A DNA stretch of 64,000 nt from Delphinapterus leucas (lineage: Eukaryota > Chordata > Mammalia > Artiodactyla > Monodontidae), in contig NW_022098021.1 of the NCBI RefSeq assembly GCF_002288925.2, forward strand, positions 30,603,081 through 30,667,080, read 5' to 3'. The notes under the pieces were generated by a model. That model saw only the letters and a program-made list of their open reading frames with translations. It was not told the origin of the DNA and did not search any database. Position 1 is the first letter of the stretch. Every line of letters starts with the position of its first letter. The translations under genes were made by a program, and so were the position numbers. Below are positions 36,075-45,985 of this stretch, piece by piece.

Positions 36075-36960
36075 TGTGGCTTGTTGTAAAGCTGGTTTGT
36101 TGGTGCTGAAGTCTTTTAACTTTTCCTTGTCTGTAAAGCTTTTGATTTCTCCATCGAATCTGAATGATAGCCTTGCTGGATGGAACATTCTTGGAACATT
36201 CTAGGTTTTTCCATTTAATTACTTGAAATATATCATCCTACTCCCTTCTGGACTCCAGAATTTCTGCTGAAAACCAGCTTATATTCTTATAGGGATTCCC
36301 TTGTATGTCATTTGTTGATTTTACCTTGTTGCTTTTAATATTTTTCCTTTGTCTTTAATTTTTTCAGTTTGATTAATATGTGTCTCAGTGTAGTCCTCCT
36401 TGGTTCATCCTGTATGTGTATCTCTGAGCTTCTTGAACTTGAGTGAGTGTTTCCTTTCTCATGTTAGGGAAATTTCAGCTATGATACCTTCAAATATTTT
36501 CTCAGGTGCTTTCTCTTTCTCTTCTCCTTCTGGGACCTGTATAATGTAAATGTGCATTTAATGTTACCCCAGAGGCCTCTGAGACTGTCCTCACTTCTTT
36601 TCATTCTTTTTTCTTTATTTTGCTCTGTGGCAGTGATTTCCACCACTCTGTTCTCCAGCTCACTTATTCATTCTTTTGCTTCAGTTATTCTGCTATTGAT
36701 ACATTCTACTGTATTTTTCATTTCAATTATTGTATTATTCATCTGTTTGTTCTTTAAATCTTCTAGCTCCTTTTTAATTATTTCTTGTATTTTCTCAATC
36801 TGTGCCTCCATTCTTTTTCTGAAATTTTGGATCATCTTTACTGTTATTGCTCTGAATTCTTTTTTGGGTAGATTACCCATCTCTTCTTCATTTAGTTCTT
36901 CTTGTCAGTTTTTATCTTGTTCCTTCATTTGCAACATATTTTTCTGTCATCTGATTTTGT
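36075..36960 (-). pseudogene. L1-C ORF1 remnant
   Basis: The minus strand carries GNLPKKEFRAITVKMIQNF and a coiled coil (RMEAQIEKIQEIIKKELEDL) at 36880-36668, with only one copy of the ELKNK-type unit that is doubled in L1-B. The distal RNA-binding part down to about 36075 is recognisable only at the DNA level, through 'agcttttgatttctccatcg' and neighbours. The exact ends are approximate. Not functional. Confidence 0.82.
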
Positions 36961-39334
36961 CTAAATTTCTGTGCTTGTGGTCTCTTTTCTGCAGGCTGCA
37001 GGATCATAGTTCCTCTTGCTTCTTGTGTCTGCTCCCTGGTGCATGAGGTTGGTCCAGGGGCTTGTGCAGGCTTCCTGCTCAGAGGGACTGGTGCCTGCCC
37101 TCTGGTGGGTGGAGCTGGGTTTTGTCCCTCTGATGGATAGGGCTGTGTTAAGGTGTGTTGTTTTGAAATGGCTGTGAGCTCAGTACGACTTTAGGCAGCC
37201 TGTCTTCTAATGGGTGGTGCTGTGTTCCTATCTTTGTTGTTTGGCTTTAGGCTTTCCAACACTGGAGCCTGCATGTTGTTTGTTGGGCCCAGCTCTTGGT
37301 GCTGCAATGTGGACTTCCAGGAGACCTCACTACAATCAGTATTCCCTGGGGCTTCCACTACCAGTGTCCTTGCCTTCACAGTGAGCTATAGTCGATCTTA
37401 GCCTCCCTAGGAGATACTCCAAGACCTCTAGGTAGGTGTAGCCCAGGTTCCTATGGAAATACTGCTTTGTGCTGGGTTCCAGTGCATGTGAGACCTTGTT
37501 TGTGTGCTCCAAAAGTGGAGTCTCTGTTTCCCCCAGCCCTGTGGAGCTCCTGCACACAAGCCCCACTGGCCTTCGAAGCTAAATGCTCTGGGGGTTCTTC
37601 CTCCCAATGCCAGATACTCAGACTGTCTTGGGGGTCTATTTTTATGTGGGAACATCCCAGTGCAACCTGTGTGGATTTAATATGTTTTGGTGTGAGGGCT
37701 GTTTTTAGTACAGATTTCTACCACATCTTTTCTCAGTGTATTCTAGCCGTTATCCTCTTGATAGGAGGTGTGAATAATGTGGTGACCAGAGCCTGCAATG
37801 GATATTGAGCAAGGTCTCCCCTTTGCTCTGTGGTTGTCACTGTCTTATCAGAGGCGGTATCTGCTCCCTAGTTGTTGGAGTAGAGCTCCCCAGATCTGTT
37901 TCTGAGCTGTGTTTCTGAACAGTGGTGAAAGATAGGTGGTATTGGAGCACACCCACTGGGAGGGAAGCCACTGAGTATTTATCCTCTGGAGATGTTCACC
38001 TGTGAGTGTGCTCTCTTTTGTCACCTACCACCCCTTGTACAAGCTCTCAGATTACACTGCTGTTGGCACTGCTTTCAGCCCCACCTTAACTGTGGGTATG
38101 CCAACAATTGGCCCTGTTGTCTCTCAGACGTTTTTACCAGGCCACCAGTGTAGATCCACTGAAGTTAGGTCCCAGAATTGCAGTAATCATGGATCTGGAC
38201 TCCCTGTGGGCACTGTTGGAGAAGCTTACCTGGCCTAACCCTGCATGTATGTGACCACAGTCTACAGCTACTAAAACCATACCTGTCTTTGCTGCAGGAT
38301 CACTCATTGTCCGTTCATTTAGATGTTCTGTAGGCTCTGGTTTATAAAGCCAGTTATGGAGGTGTCGATTCAGTTTATGTAGCTGTGAGGAAAGATTTCA
38401 GCTTTTCTTCCTCAGTTGCATGCCCCCTGGGGCTCAGTTGTGGTTTCAACCCCATCTCTGCCTGTGGACCACTCACAGGGGTCTTCTCCCAAGGCTGCCT
38501 TGGTCCACACGAGTTTGCGCAGTGAGGAGGGGACACAGAGGCAGTGGCAGCCAGAGCTGCGAGAAAGCTGGCCCCTGTGGTGATTAGTCACATGGGTTAG
38601 TCGTTGGCCATGGGCACAAGACAGCTAACCAGCCCCAGTGAGAGCCCTTCCTAGTGCCCTGGCAGGGACAAGCATGTGGGGAGAGAGGGTGCAATGGCAG
38701 CCTTGCCCCTTACACATCATTTAACAATGGTGCTTTGTTTCTATGTTGGTCTAGGTTTCCTCCACATGCATTCCCAGTTGCAGATTTCTTCATTCCCATC
38801 CCCACAGTCTGTCTCCTCACAGCCAACAGCAGTCTTCTCCCTGGGTTTGCTCTCCAAACCCCACATTCCTGCTCCCAGCCCCATCTGCAGCACTGGTCAC
38901 ATGTCTCAGGCTGGGTCACACAGGGCTGTGGCATTGAACCATCTGTGTAGGTCTCACTCTGTCCTGCCTGCCAGAGACTGGTTGCTGTGATCTCCTCTGA
39001 GAGGCCCTGAAGATCCCCTTCTGTCCCAACTGATCTTCCTGCAGGTGAAGGGGCTTCCCCAGATGTGGCAACCTTCCCTCTCCTTCAGCTGCTCCTTCCC
39101 CCACAGGGGCACAGGTTTCATCCTGCTTTCTCTCCTCTTCCTTTTCCTTTCTTCTCTCTCGTATCCTACCCTGTTACATGGGGATCTTTCTTGTCCTTTT
39201 AGGTGTCCAAGTTCCTCTGCTAGTGTTCAGCTGGTGCTCTGTGAGAATTGTTCCATTTGTAGATGTATTCCTGATGCATTTGTGGGGAAAGATGAACTCT
39301 ATGTTCTCTTACTCCTCCGCCATCATGAATCCTT
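36961..39334 (-). promoter_or_regulatory. L1-C 5' UTR, long GC-rich form
   Basis: About 2.3 kb of GC-rich sequence upstream of ORF1. The ORF1-proximal part (to about 37650) is homologous to the whole L1-B 5' UTR; the distal 1.7 kb has no counterpart in L1-A or L1-B. The outer end has a 'gatggcggaggagtaaga' motif like the 5' ends of L1-A/B relatives. Open frames on both strands here (up to about 113 codons) are not conserved between copies and are not taken as genes. Confidence 0.75.
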
Positions 39335-41190
39335 GTGTGTAGTCTTTTTAGGTTGCCTTTCTTCACTTAGTATTATGAATTTAAATTTTCCCCACATCTT
39401 TCCATAGTTTGATAGTTTATTTCTTTTTAGTGGAAAGAATATTCCATTGCCTGAATGTGCCATATTTGTTTGTCCATTCAACTATTGAAGGACTTCATGG
39501 TTATTCAGGTTTTGGCAATAGTGAATAAACCTGCTATAAACACCTGTGTGCAAGATTTTGTGTAGAAGTAAGTTTCCAACTTCTTTGGCTATGTACCAAG
39601 AAGTGCTATTGCTGGATTGTATGGTAAGAGTATGCTTGGTTTTGTATGAAACCCTCTAACAGTCCTCTAGAGTGTCTGTATTATTTGGCATTTCCACTAG
39701 CAGTGACTGAAGTTCCTGTTGCTCCACATCCTCACCAGCATTTGATGTAGTCAGTGTTGCAGATTTTAGTCATCTTAATAGGTGTGTAATTGTTTCTTAT
39801 TGTTGTTTTCATTTTTATTTCCCTGATGACATATAATGTGGAGCATCTTTTCATGTGTGTCTTCTTTGGTGAGGTGTTTATTAAGGTATTTGTCCAATTT
39901 TTTAATTGAGTTCTTTCTTTTCTTCTTGTTGACTTTTAAGTGTCCTTTGTATATTTTGGATAACAGTTCTTTATCAGGTGCATGGTTTGCAAATATATTC
40001 TCCAAGTCTGTGATTAGTCTTCTTATAATCTGAAATCTTTCACAGAGAAGATGTTTTTAATTTTAATGAAATCCACCTTATTAATTAGTCCTTTCATGGA
40101 TTGTGCCCTTGATATCTCTAAAACGTTACTGTTACACCAAAGGTCATTTAGGTTTTCTTATTTTTCTATAAGTTTTATAGTTTTGCATTTTATATTTAGG
40201 TCTGTGACCCACTTCAATGAATTTTTGTGAAGAGTATAATATCTGTCTAGATTCATTTTTTTTGCAGGTGAATTTCCAGTTGTTTCAGCACCATTTGTTG
40301 AAAAGACTCTCTTTGCTCAATTCTCTTACCTTTGGTCCTTTGTCAAAGACCAGTTGACTATATTTATATGGATCTATTCTTGGGATTTCTATTCTATTCC
40401 ATTGATCTATCTGCCTGTTCTTTTTGCCAATTCCACACTATCTTGATTATCGTAGCTTTTTTTTAATAGTAAGTTTTGAAATCAGATGACATCAGTCCTT
40501 CACCTTTGTTCTCTTTCAATATTGACTACTCTGTGTCTTTTGTCTCTCCATATAAATTGTAGAGTCAATTTGTCACTATCCACAAAATAACCTGCTGAGA
40601 TTTTGATTCTGATTACATTGAGTTTATGGATCAAGTTGGAAGGAACTGACACTTTAACAATATTGAGACTTCCTATCTATGAACATGGAATACTTCTTCA
40701 TTTATTTATTTCTTATTTGATTTCATTCATCAGTTTTGTGTTTTTTCTCATATATGTCTTGTAAATATTTTGTTAGATTTATATCTAAGTAATTTTAGAG
40801 GGAGCTAATGTAAATGGTATTGTATTTTTACTTTCAAATTCCTGTATCCTGCAACTTTTTATAATAGCTTATTAGTTCCAGGATTTTTTGTCTATTCTTT
40901 TAGATTTTCTATATAAATAATCATGTCTTGTATGAGCAAAGATGGTTTTATGTTTTCCTGTCCAATCTGTGTAACTTTTATTTTATGTTTTTTTGGCTTA
41001 CTGCATTAGCAATAACTTCTAGTAAGACTTTGAAAAGCAGTGGTGAGTGGGGACATTTTTGCTTTGTACCTGATATTAGTGGGAAAGAGTCCAGTGTCTC
41101 AGCTTTAAGTATGATATTAGCTATAGGGTTTTTGAAGATAGTCTTTATCAGGTTGAGGAAGTTCCCCTTTATTCCTACTTTATTCCTATT
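39335..41190 (-). mobile_element. Old L1MA/L1MB-like element, right part of the split host
   Basis: This continues the element of 31100-31653 on the other side of L1-C. It begins with the second target-site copy, then the 3' UTR ('tttcttcacttagtattatg', 'aatattccattgcctgaatg') and the C-terminal half of ORF2 in decayed frames. The 39775-40005 minus-strand stretch shows KELLSKIYKGHLKVNKKK, a diverged L1 C-terminal motif. It ends in the RT region near 41190, so the host was 5'-truncated. Confidence 0.85.
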
Positions 41191-41844
41191 TCAGGGACCC
41201 ATTGAACTTGCTCACTGCACTTTGTATGTGTGCTGAGGCTATTTGTTTTCAGTGCTGTAAATAAAGTCTTATTGGGGAAAAACATAGAGCAATTTGTTGT
41301 CATTTTATTTGGCTTATGAATAAATGCATTCTTAAAAGATTTTTTGAATTTGAATTATTATTTGGCTTCTTTGGTTCTAAGTGAACTAATTTAATGGAAT
41401 GTGCCTTTTCTCTTGAGTTTAGTCTTACTTCTACATAACATCTCTTCCCTTTCTTCCCATTGTTTCACTTAAGTGAATAGTACTGTTTAGCACAAACATG
41501 TTTTTCTACTTTGTTATCACTGATGCACAGTATTGATAGAAGGGTATTAAATATAATGTTGTGTGGGAATGCGATCTGGTGGTGGATTATCAGTAAGCTT
41601 GTACCTGGGAATCTGACTAGATATGAATCACAGGAGTCATTTCGGATTAGCTACCACAAAAATAATTATTTTGAAATAGTAGTGAAACAAAGAGACATTT
41701 TTGCCCATGTTCCCACTAATACCCACACCCCCCACTCCCATGTCAGATTTACTCCTGGTCAAAATTTTTGTTAGTGGTGGTGTGAAAGCAGCCTCTCTTC
41801 ATATAATAGTTCTTATGGTGTTAAGGAAACCAGTATCAATGAAA
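41191..41844. other. Single-copy-looking DNA
   Basis: No gene or repeat recognised. A C- and A-rich patch (41725-41745) is present. Confidence 0.45.
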
Positions 41845-42079
41845 CGTGCACTATTTTTTTTTTTTTTTTTTTTGTGGTACGCGGGCCTCTCACTGTTGTG
41901 ACCTCTCCTGTTGAGGAGCACAGGCTCCAGACGTGCAGGCTCAGTGGCCATGGCTCATGGGCCTAGCCGCTCTGCGGCATGTGGGATTTTCCCAGACCGG
42001 GGCACAAACCCGTGTCCCCTGCATTGGCAGGCGGACTCTCAACCACTGTGTCACCAGGGAAGCCCCGTGCACTATTTTT
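41845..42079 (-). mobile_element. CHR-type SINE, antisense, with target-site duplication
   Basis: Flanks cgtgcactattttt at 41845-41858 and 42066-42079 match perfectly over 14 bp. A T tract to 41873 precedes the full reverse-complement body ending 'gggaagccc'. The rebuilt target tattttt/aaat fits the L1 endonuclease site. Only 14 bp separate it from the duplication of the next L1. Confidence 0.95.
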
Positions 42080-42093
42080 AAATGGGATTTCAA

Positions 42094-42104
42094 CAACAGT
42101 TTGT
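42094..42104. repeat. Target-site duplication of the composite L1 insertion, 5' copy
   Basis: caacagtttgt occurs here, directly before the first L1 base (42105), and again at 44175-44185, a few bases after the second L1 3' end. The match is exact over 11 bp. Confidence 0.7.
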
Positions 42105-43220
42105 GGAATCAGGCTACCGGACTTCAGACTACACTACAAAGCTACAGTAATGAAGACATTATGGTACTGGTCCAAAAACAAAAATATAGATCAATGGAAC
42201 AAGATAGAAAGCCCAAAGATAAACCCACGCACATATGGTCACCTTATTATTGATAAAGGAGGCAAGAATATACAATGAAAAAAGACAGCCTCTTCAATAG
42301 GTGGTGCTGGGAAAACTGGACAGCCACATGTAAAGAATGAAATTAGAACACTCCCTAACACCATACACAAAAATAAACTCAAAATGGATTAAAGACCAAA
42401 ATGTAAGGTCAGACACTATAAAACACTTAGTGGAAAACACAGAACACTCTATGACATAAATTACAGCAAGATCCTTTTGATCCACCTCCTAGAGAAATGG
42501 AAATAAAAACAAAAATAAATAAATGGGACCCAATAAAATTTAAAAGCTTTTGCGCAACAAAGGAAACCATAAACAAGATGAAAAGACAACCCTCAGAATG
42601 GGAGAAAATATTTTCCAATGAAGAAACTGACAAAGGATTAATCTCCAAAATTTACAAGCTGCTCATGCAGCTCAATATCAAAAAAGCTAACAACCAAATC
42701 CAAAAATGGGCAGAAGACCTAAATAGACATTTCTCCAAAGAAAATATACAGATTGCCAACAAACACATGAAAGGATGCTCAATAACACTAATAATTAGAG
42801 AAATGCAAATCAAAACTACAATAAGGTAGTTTTGATTTGCACACACCAGCTTCCTCACACCAGTCAGAATGGCCATCATAAAAAATCTACAAACAATAAA
42901 TGCTGGAGAGGGTGTGGAGAAAAGGGAACCCTCTTGTATTGTTGGTGGGAATGTAAATTGATACAGCCACTATGGAGAACAGTATGGAGGTTCCTTAAAA
43001 AACTGCAGATAGAGCTACCATATGACCCAGCAATCCCACTACTGGGCATATACCCTGAGAAAACCACCATAATTCAAAAAGAGTCATGTACCACAATATT
43101 CACTACAGCTCTATGTACAATAGCCAGGACATGGAAGCAAGCTAAGTGTCCATCAATAGATGAATGGATAAAGAAGATGTGGCACACATATACAATGGAA
43201 TATTACTTGCCATAAAAGGA
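42105..43220 (+). pseudogene. L1-D ORF2 C-terminal remnant
   Basis: The C-terminal third of ORF2p, the region after the RT fingers and palm. Recognisable blocks: [20 protein letters not shown] at the start, [19 protein letters not shown] near 42500-42560, [18 protein letters not shown] near 42720-42770, and in a different frame [20 protein letters not shown] near 42890-42950 and WIKKMWHTYTMEYY near 43170-43205. The frame shifts at the fold-back insertion (42820-42850). There is no RT active site, so the fragment never had enzymatic function after insertion. Confidence 0.88.
42804..42841. repeat. Perfect 16-bp inverted repeat with 6-nt loop in L1-D
   Basis: Left arm tgcaaatcaaaactac (42804-42819), loop aataag, right arm gtagttttgatttgca (42826-42841). 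In L1-A and L1-B the sequence after the left arm runs straight on to 'gaggtatcacctcacacc' or its equivalent, so the right arm is an added reverse-complement copy of the left arm. Confidence 0.92.
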
Positions 43221-43712
43221 AATTAAATTGATTTATTTGTAGTGAGGTGGATGGACCTATAATCTGTCATACAGAATGAAGTAAGTCAGAAAGAGAAAAA
43301 CAAATACCATATGCTAACACATATATATGGAATCTATAAAAAAAATGGTTCTGAAGAACCTAGGGGCAGGACAGGAATAAAGACGCAGATGTACAGAATG
43401 GACTTGAAGACATGGGGAGGGAGAAGGGTAAGCTGGGGCAAAGTGAGAGATTGGCATGGACATATATACACTACCAAATGTAAAATAGATAGCTAGTGGG
43501 AAGCAGCCACATAGCACAGGGAGATCAGCTCGGTGCTTTGTGACTACCTAGAGGAGTGAGATAAGCAGGGTGGGAGGGAGACGCAAGAAGGAAGAGATAT
43601 GGCGATATATGTATATGTATAGCTGATTCACATTGTTAAAAAGCAGAAACTAACAAACACACCATTATAAAGCAATTATACTCCAATAAAAATGTTAAAA
43701 AAAATAAATAAA

Positions 43713-44174
43713 GACCAGAGAAACACAAGTAAGCAAGACAAAGTTGGCCCATAAATACCTACTTTGAAGTCAGACAAAGAGAAATATCGTATGATATCAC
43801 TTATATGCGGAATCTAAAAAGAAATGATACCAGTGAACTTATTTCCAAAACAGAAACAGACTCATAGACCTAGAGAAGGAACATATGGTTACCAGGGGGG
43901 AAGGTTAGGGGGAAGGGATATAGTTAGGGAGTTTGGGATTGACATATACACAGTGCTATATTTAAAATGGTTAACCAACAAGGACCTACTGTATAGCACA
44001 GGGAACTCTGTTCAATGTTGTGTGGCAGCCTGGATGGGAGGGGAGTTTGGGGGAGAATGTATACATGTATATATATGGCTGAGTCCCTTTGCTGTGTACC
44101 TGAATCTATCACAACATTGTTAATCATCTCTACTTCAATATAAAATAAAAAGTTAAAAAAAAAAAAACCCAAAG
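43713..44174 (+). mobile_element. Second L1 3' end, probably 3'-transduced
   Basis: After the L1-D tail there are about 50 bp of non-L1 sequence, then from about 43768 an L1 3' end of another, older subfamily ('cgtatgatatcacttatatg', 'atggttaccaggggggaagg', 'ctactgtatagcacagggaa'), a polyadenylation signal and a final A tail at about 44152-44167. Its 5' edge has no target-site copy of its own, while the tail is followed by the copy matching the 5' flank of L1-D. Confidence 0.85.
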
Positions 44175-44185
44175 CAACAGTTTGT
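44175..44185. repeat. Target-site duplication of the composite L1 insertion, 3' copy
   Basis: caacagtttgt, identical to 42094-42104, seven bases after the last A run. Confidence 0.7.
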
Positions 44186-45002
44186 AAACATTTCAGCAAA
44201 TATGAATAACTTGATATTTAAATGGTCTTTGCCCTGGTAGATACATTTTCACAAGTTATACACACACTGTGGAGCATAAGAAAGTTCAATGGTTTGTCTC
44301 AATGAACTTGCACCTTCACATGGACAAACTGAATAACTCCATAAAAATTCAATTAGCTTCTGTAGGTATGATTCAATTCTTTTTCCTAAAGGCTCAATCA
44401 CAGTTTTATCTCTATGTTTTATTTTCTGTTTTAGAAGAAGGATACATAAACCCTGTTTTTTTTTTTTCCATGTCATTGAAGTGTAATTGATGATTTGATT
44501 TAGTAAGAAGAATTTATCTAACTAATGGTACTCCTAATAAATATTGTCGTATTAAGTCATTTCACTGAATCCTAATGGATTTGTTAACCACTAATTTTCT
44601 GTTTTTTTCTGGTTTGCTTACTTTGGAAAAGATTTGGCCATATTTCTAAGGTTGTGTTATGAAGATAATGTATGATAGCAGCTCCTGAACTGTTACTGCT
44701 GTGAGAAGGTGAAGTCAGCAAGAAGGATGGACACAGAATCAGAATTTCAGCTGCAACTGTGCTCTCTGGAGAGGATTTAACTTCACATTCCAGATGTGCA
44801 TTTCAGAGACATAGGGAATGTTATGAAGTTGGAATAAATGCTGCCAAATAGCAATCCATATATTTTTGGTTATGTAACTGCCTCTATTTTGACCTTTAGG
44901 GACTATTTTGGAATATATTTAGCAATATTAAAGTTGTGCTGCTTTTTCTTACTTTTTTTTTCTTGTAATTGATGGAGGGCTTTTTGAGGATGCTAAATAA
45001 AC
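44186..45002. other. Single-copy-looking DNA
   Basis: No gene or repeat recognised. A T run lies at about 44456-44468. Confidence 0.45.
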
Positions 45003-45247
45003 TTACTAGAGAATGGACTTGAGGACATGGGGAGAGGGAAGGGTAAGCTGGGACAAAGTGAGAGAGTGGCATGTACATGTATACACTACCAAATGTAAAA
45101 CCGATAACTAGTGGGAAGCAGCTGCATAGCACAGGGAGATCAGCTCTGTGTATGTATGTATATGTATAGCTGATTCATTTTTTTATAAAGCAGAAAGTAA
45201 CACACCATTGTAAAGCCATTATACTCCAATAAAGATGTTAAAAAAAT
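45003..45247 (+). mobile_element. L1 3' UTR fragment, sense, with internal deletion
   Basis: It starts 'cttactagagaatggacttg' and ends with a polyadenylation signal and short A tail ('aataaagatgttaaaaaaat'). Compared with the copy at 15655-16112, about 75 bp between 'gatcagctc' and 'tgtatgtatatg' are missing. The flanks are too poor to name a duplication. Confidence 0.88.
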
Positions 45248-45765
45248 ACTAAAATCCACTGACAACATGAGTATGACTAAATTAATACACAAGTATGTAA
45301 GACTGAAAGGATTTTTTATTCTTAATCTATTTGTTTATTGTGATCTTAAAAATAAATATTTGGAGAAGGTGTTGTGTTGCCCAATATCACTCATTGATTG
45401 TTGACAGTCCTTTTGTATCAGAAACACTCTGAATAACAGGTCATTTGCTTTTGTTATAAAAGTGAGACATTCTACTTGCCTCAAAATGGAATGCATAGCT
45501 TCTTAAAGCAGTGGAAATCTGATTCCCAGAACATCAGTAATAACTGAGACTTGTAATATATATATTATTGTTAAATGTATTTGTAAATGGATGATATTGA
45601 AGAGGGTTTAAACATGGTAGCAGTTAAGTGACAAAAATGAGCAATGGAACTAGCCAAGACAAATATGAAAAGATCTAAATACCATGGGTCAGGAAATTTA
45701 GCAAAACTCTATTAGAGAAACCAAAAGATCAGAATTTTAAATATATTCTTAAAGTAGTTAGGGGA
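45248..45765. other. Single-copy-looking DNA
   Basis: No gene or repeat recognised. Confidence 0.45.
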
Positions 45766-45985
45766 AAGGATTCTGAAGCAAATTGCTTTGGTTCAAATCC
45801 TGGGACCTCCAATTTTTTAACCGTGTGACCTTAACTGGGCAAATTACTTAACCTGTCTGTAATTCATTTCTCTACTGCAACATGTTTCAGTAGAGAGTTT
45901 TTGAACATTGTATGAGTTAATATGTGTAAAGCACTTTAAAAAGGGCCTTCTTCATGTAAGTATTATGTCAGTATTGGATATTTGT
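45766..45985 (+). repeat. MIR SINE, sense
   Basis: 'attctgaagcaaattgcttt', 'ggttcaaatcctgggacctc', 'accgtgtgaccttaactggg', 'caaattacttaacctgtctg' and 'atatgtgtaaagcacttta' follow the MIR consensus in order, including the tRNA-derived B-box region and conserved core. Confidence 0.82.

Larger units (their letters stand above)
31654..39334 (-). mobile_element. L1-C: near-full-length minus-strand LINE-1, nested in an older L1
   Basis: From the 5' end near 39334 ('gattcatgatggcggaggag') on the minus strand: a long 5' UTR of about 2.3 kb, ORF1 (about 36960-36075), ORF2 (about 35990-32195), a 3' UTR and an A-rich 3' end at 31654. Without the SINE in its 3' UTR it is about 7.5 kb, longer than L1-B mainly because of the 5' UTR. 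It has more substitutions and broken frames than L1-B, so it appears older. It is flanked by an imperfect 15-bp duplication and divides an L1MA/L1MB-like element. Confidence 0.92.
42105..43712 (+). mobile_element. L1-D: 5'-truncated L1, sense
   Basis: It starts within late ORF2 at 'ggaatcaggctaccggactt' and runs through the C-terminal ORF2, the 3' UTR ('gtgggaagcagccacatagc', 'gatcagctcggtgctttgtg'), a polyadenylation signal (aataaa) and an A-rich end near 43712. It closely resembles the matching parts of L1-A and L1-B. A perfect hairpin at 42804-42841 replaces a few bases of the normal sequence. The A-rich end is followed not by a target-site copy but by about 50 bp of other sequence and a second L1 end. 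Confidence 0.92.

Noticed and set aside
37191..39407. A cluster of open frames on both strands in GC-rich DNA, suggestive of a CpG-rich exon region
   Set aside because: The region is continuous with L1-C and partly homologous to the L1-B 5' UTR; its GC content is explained by the L1 5' UTR. The frames overlap in several phases and have no domains.
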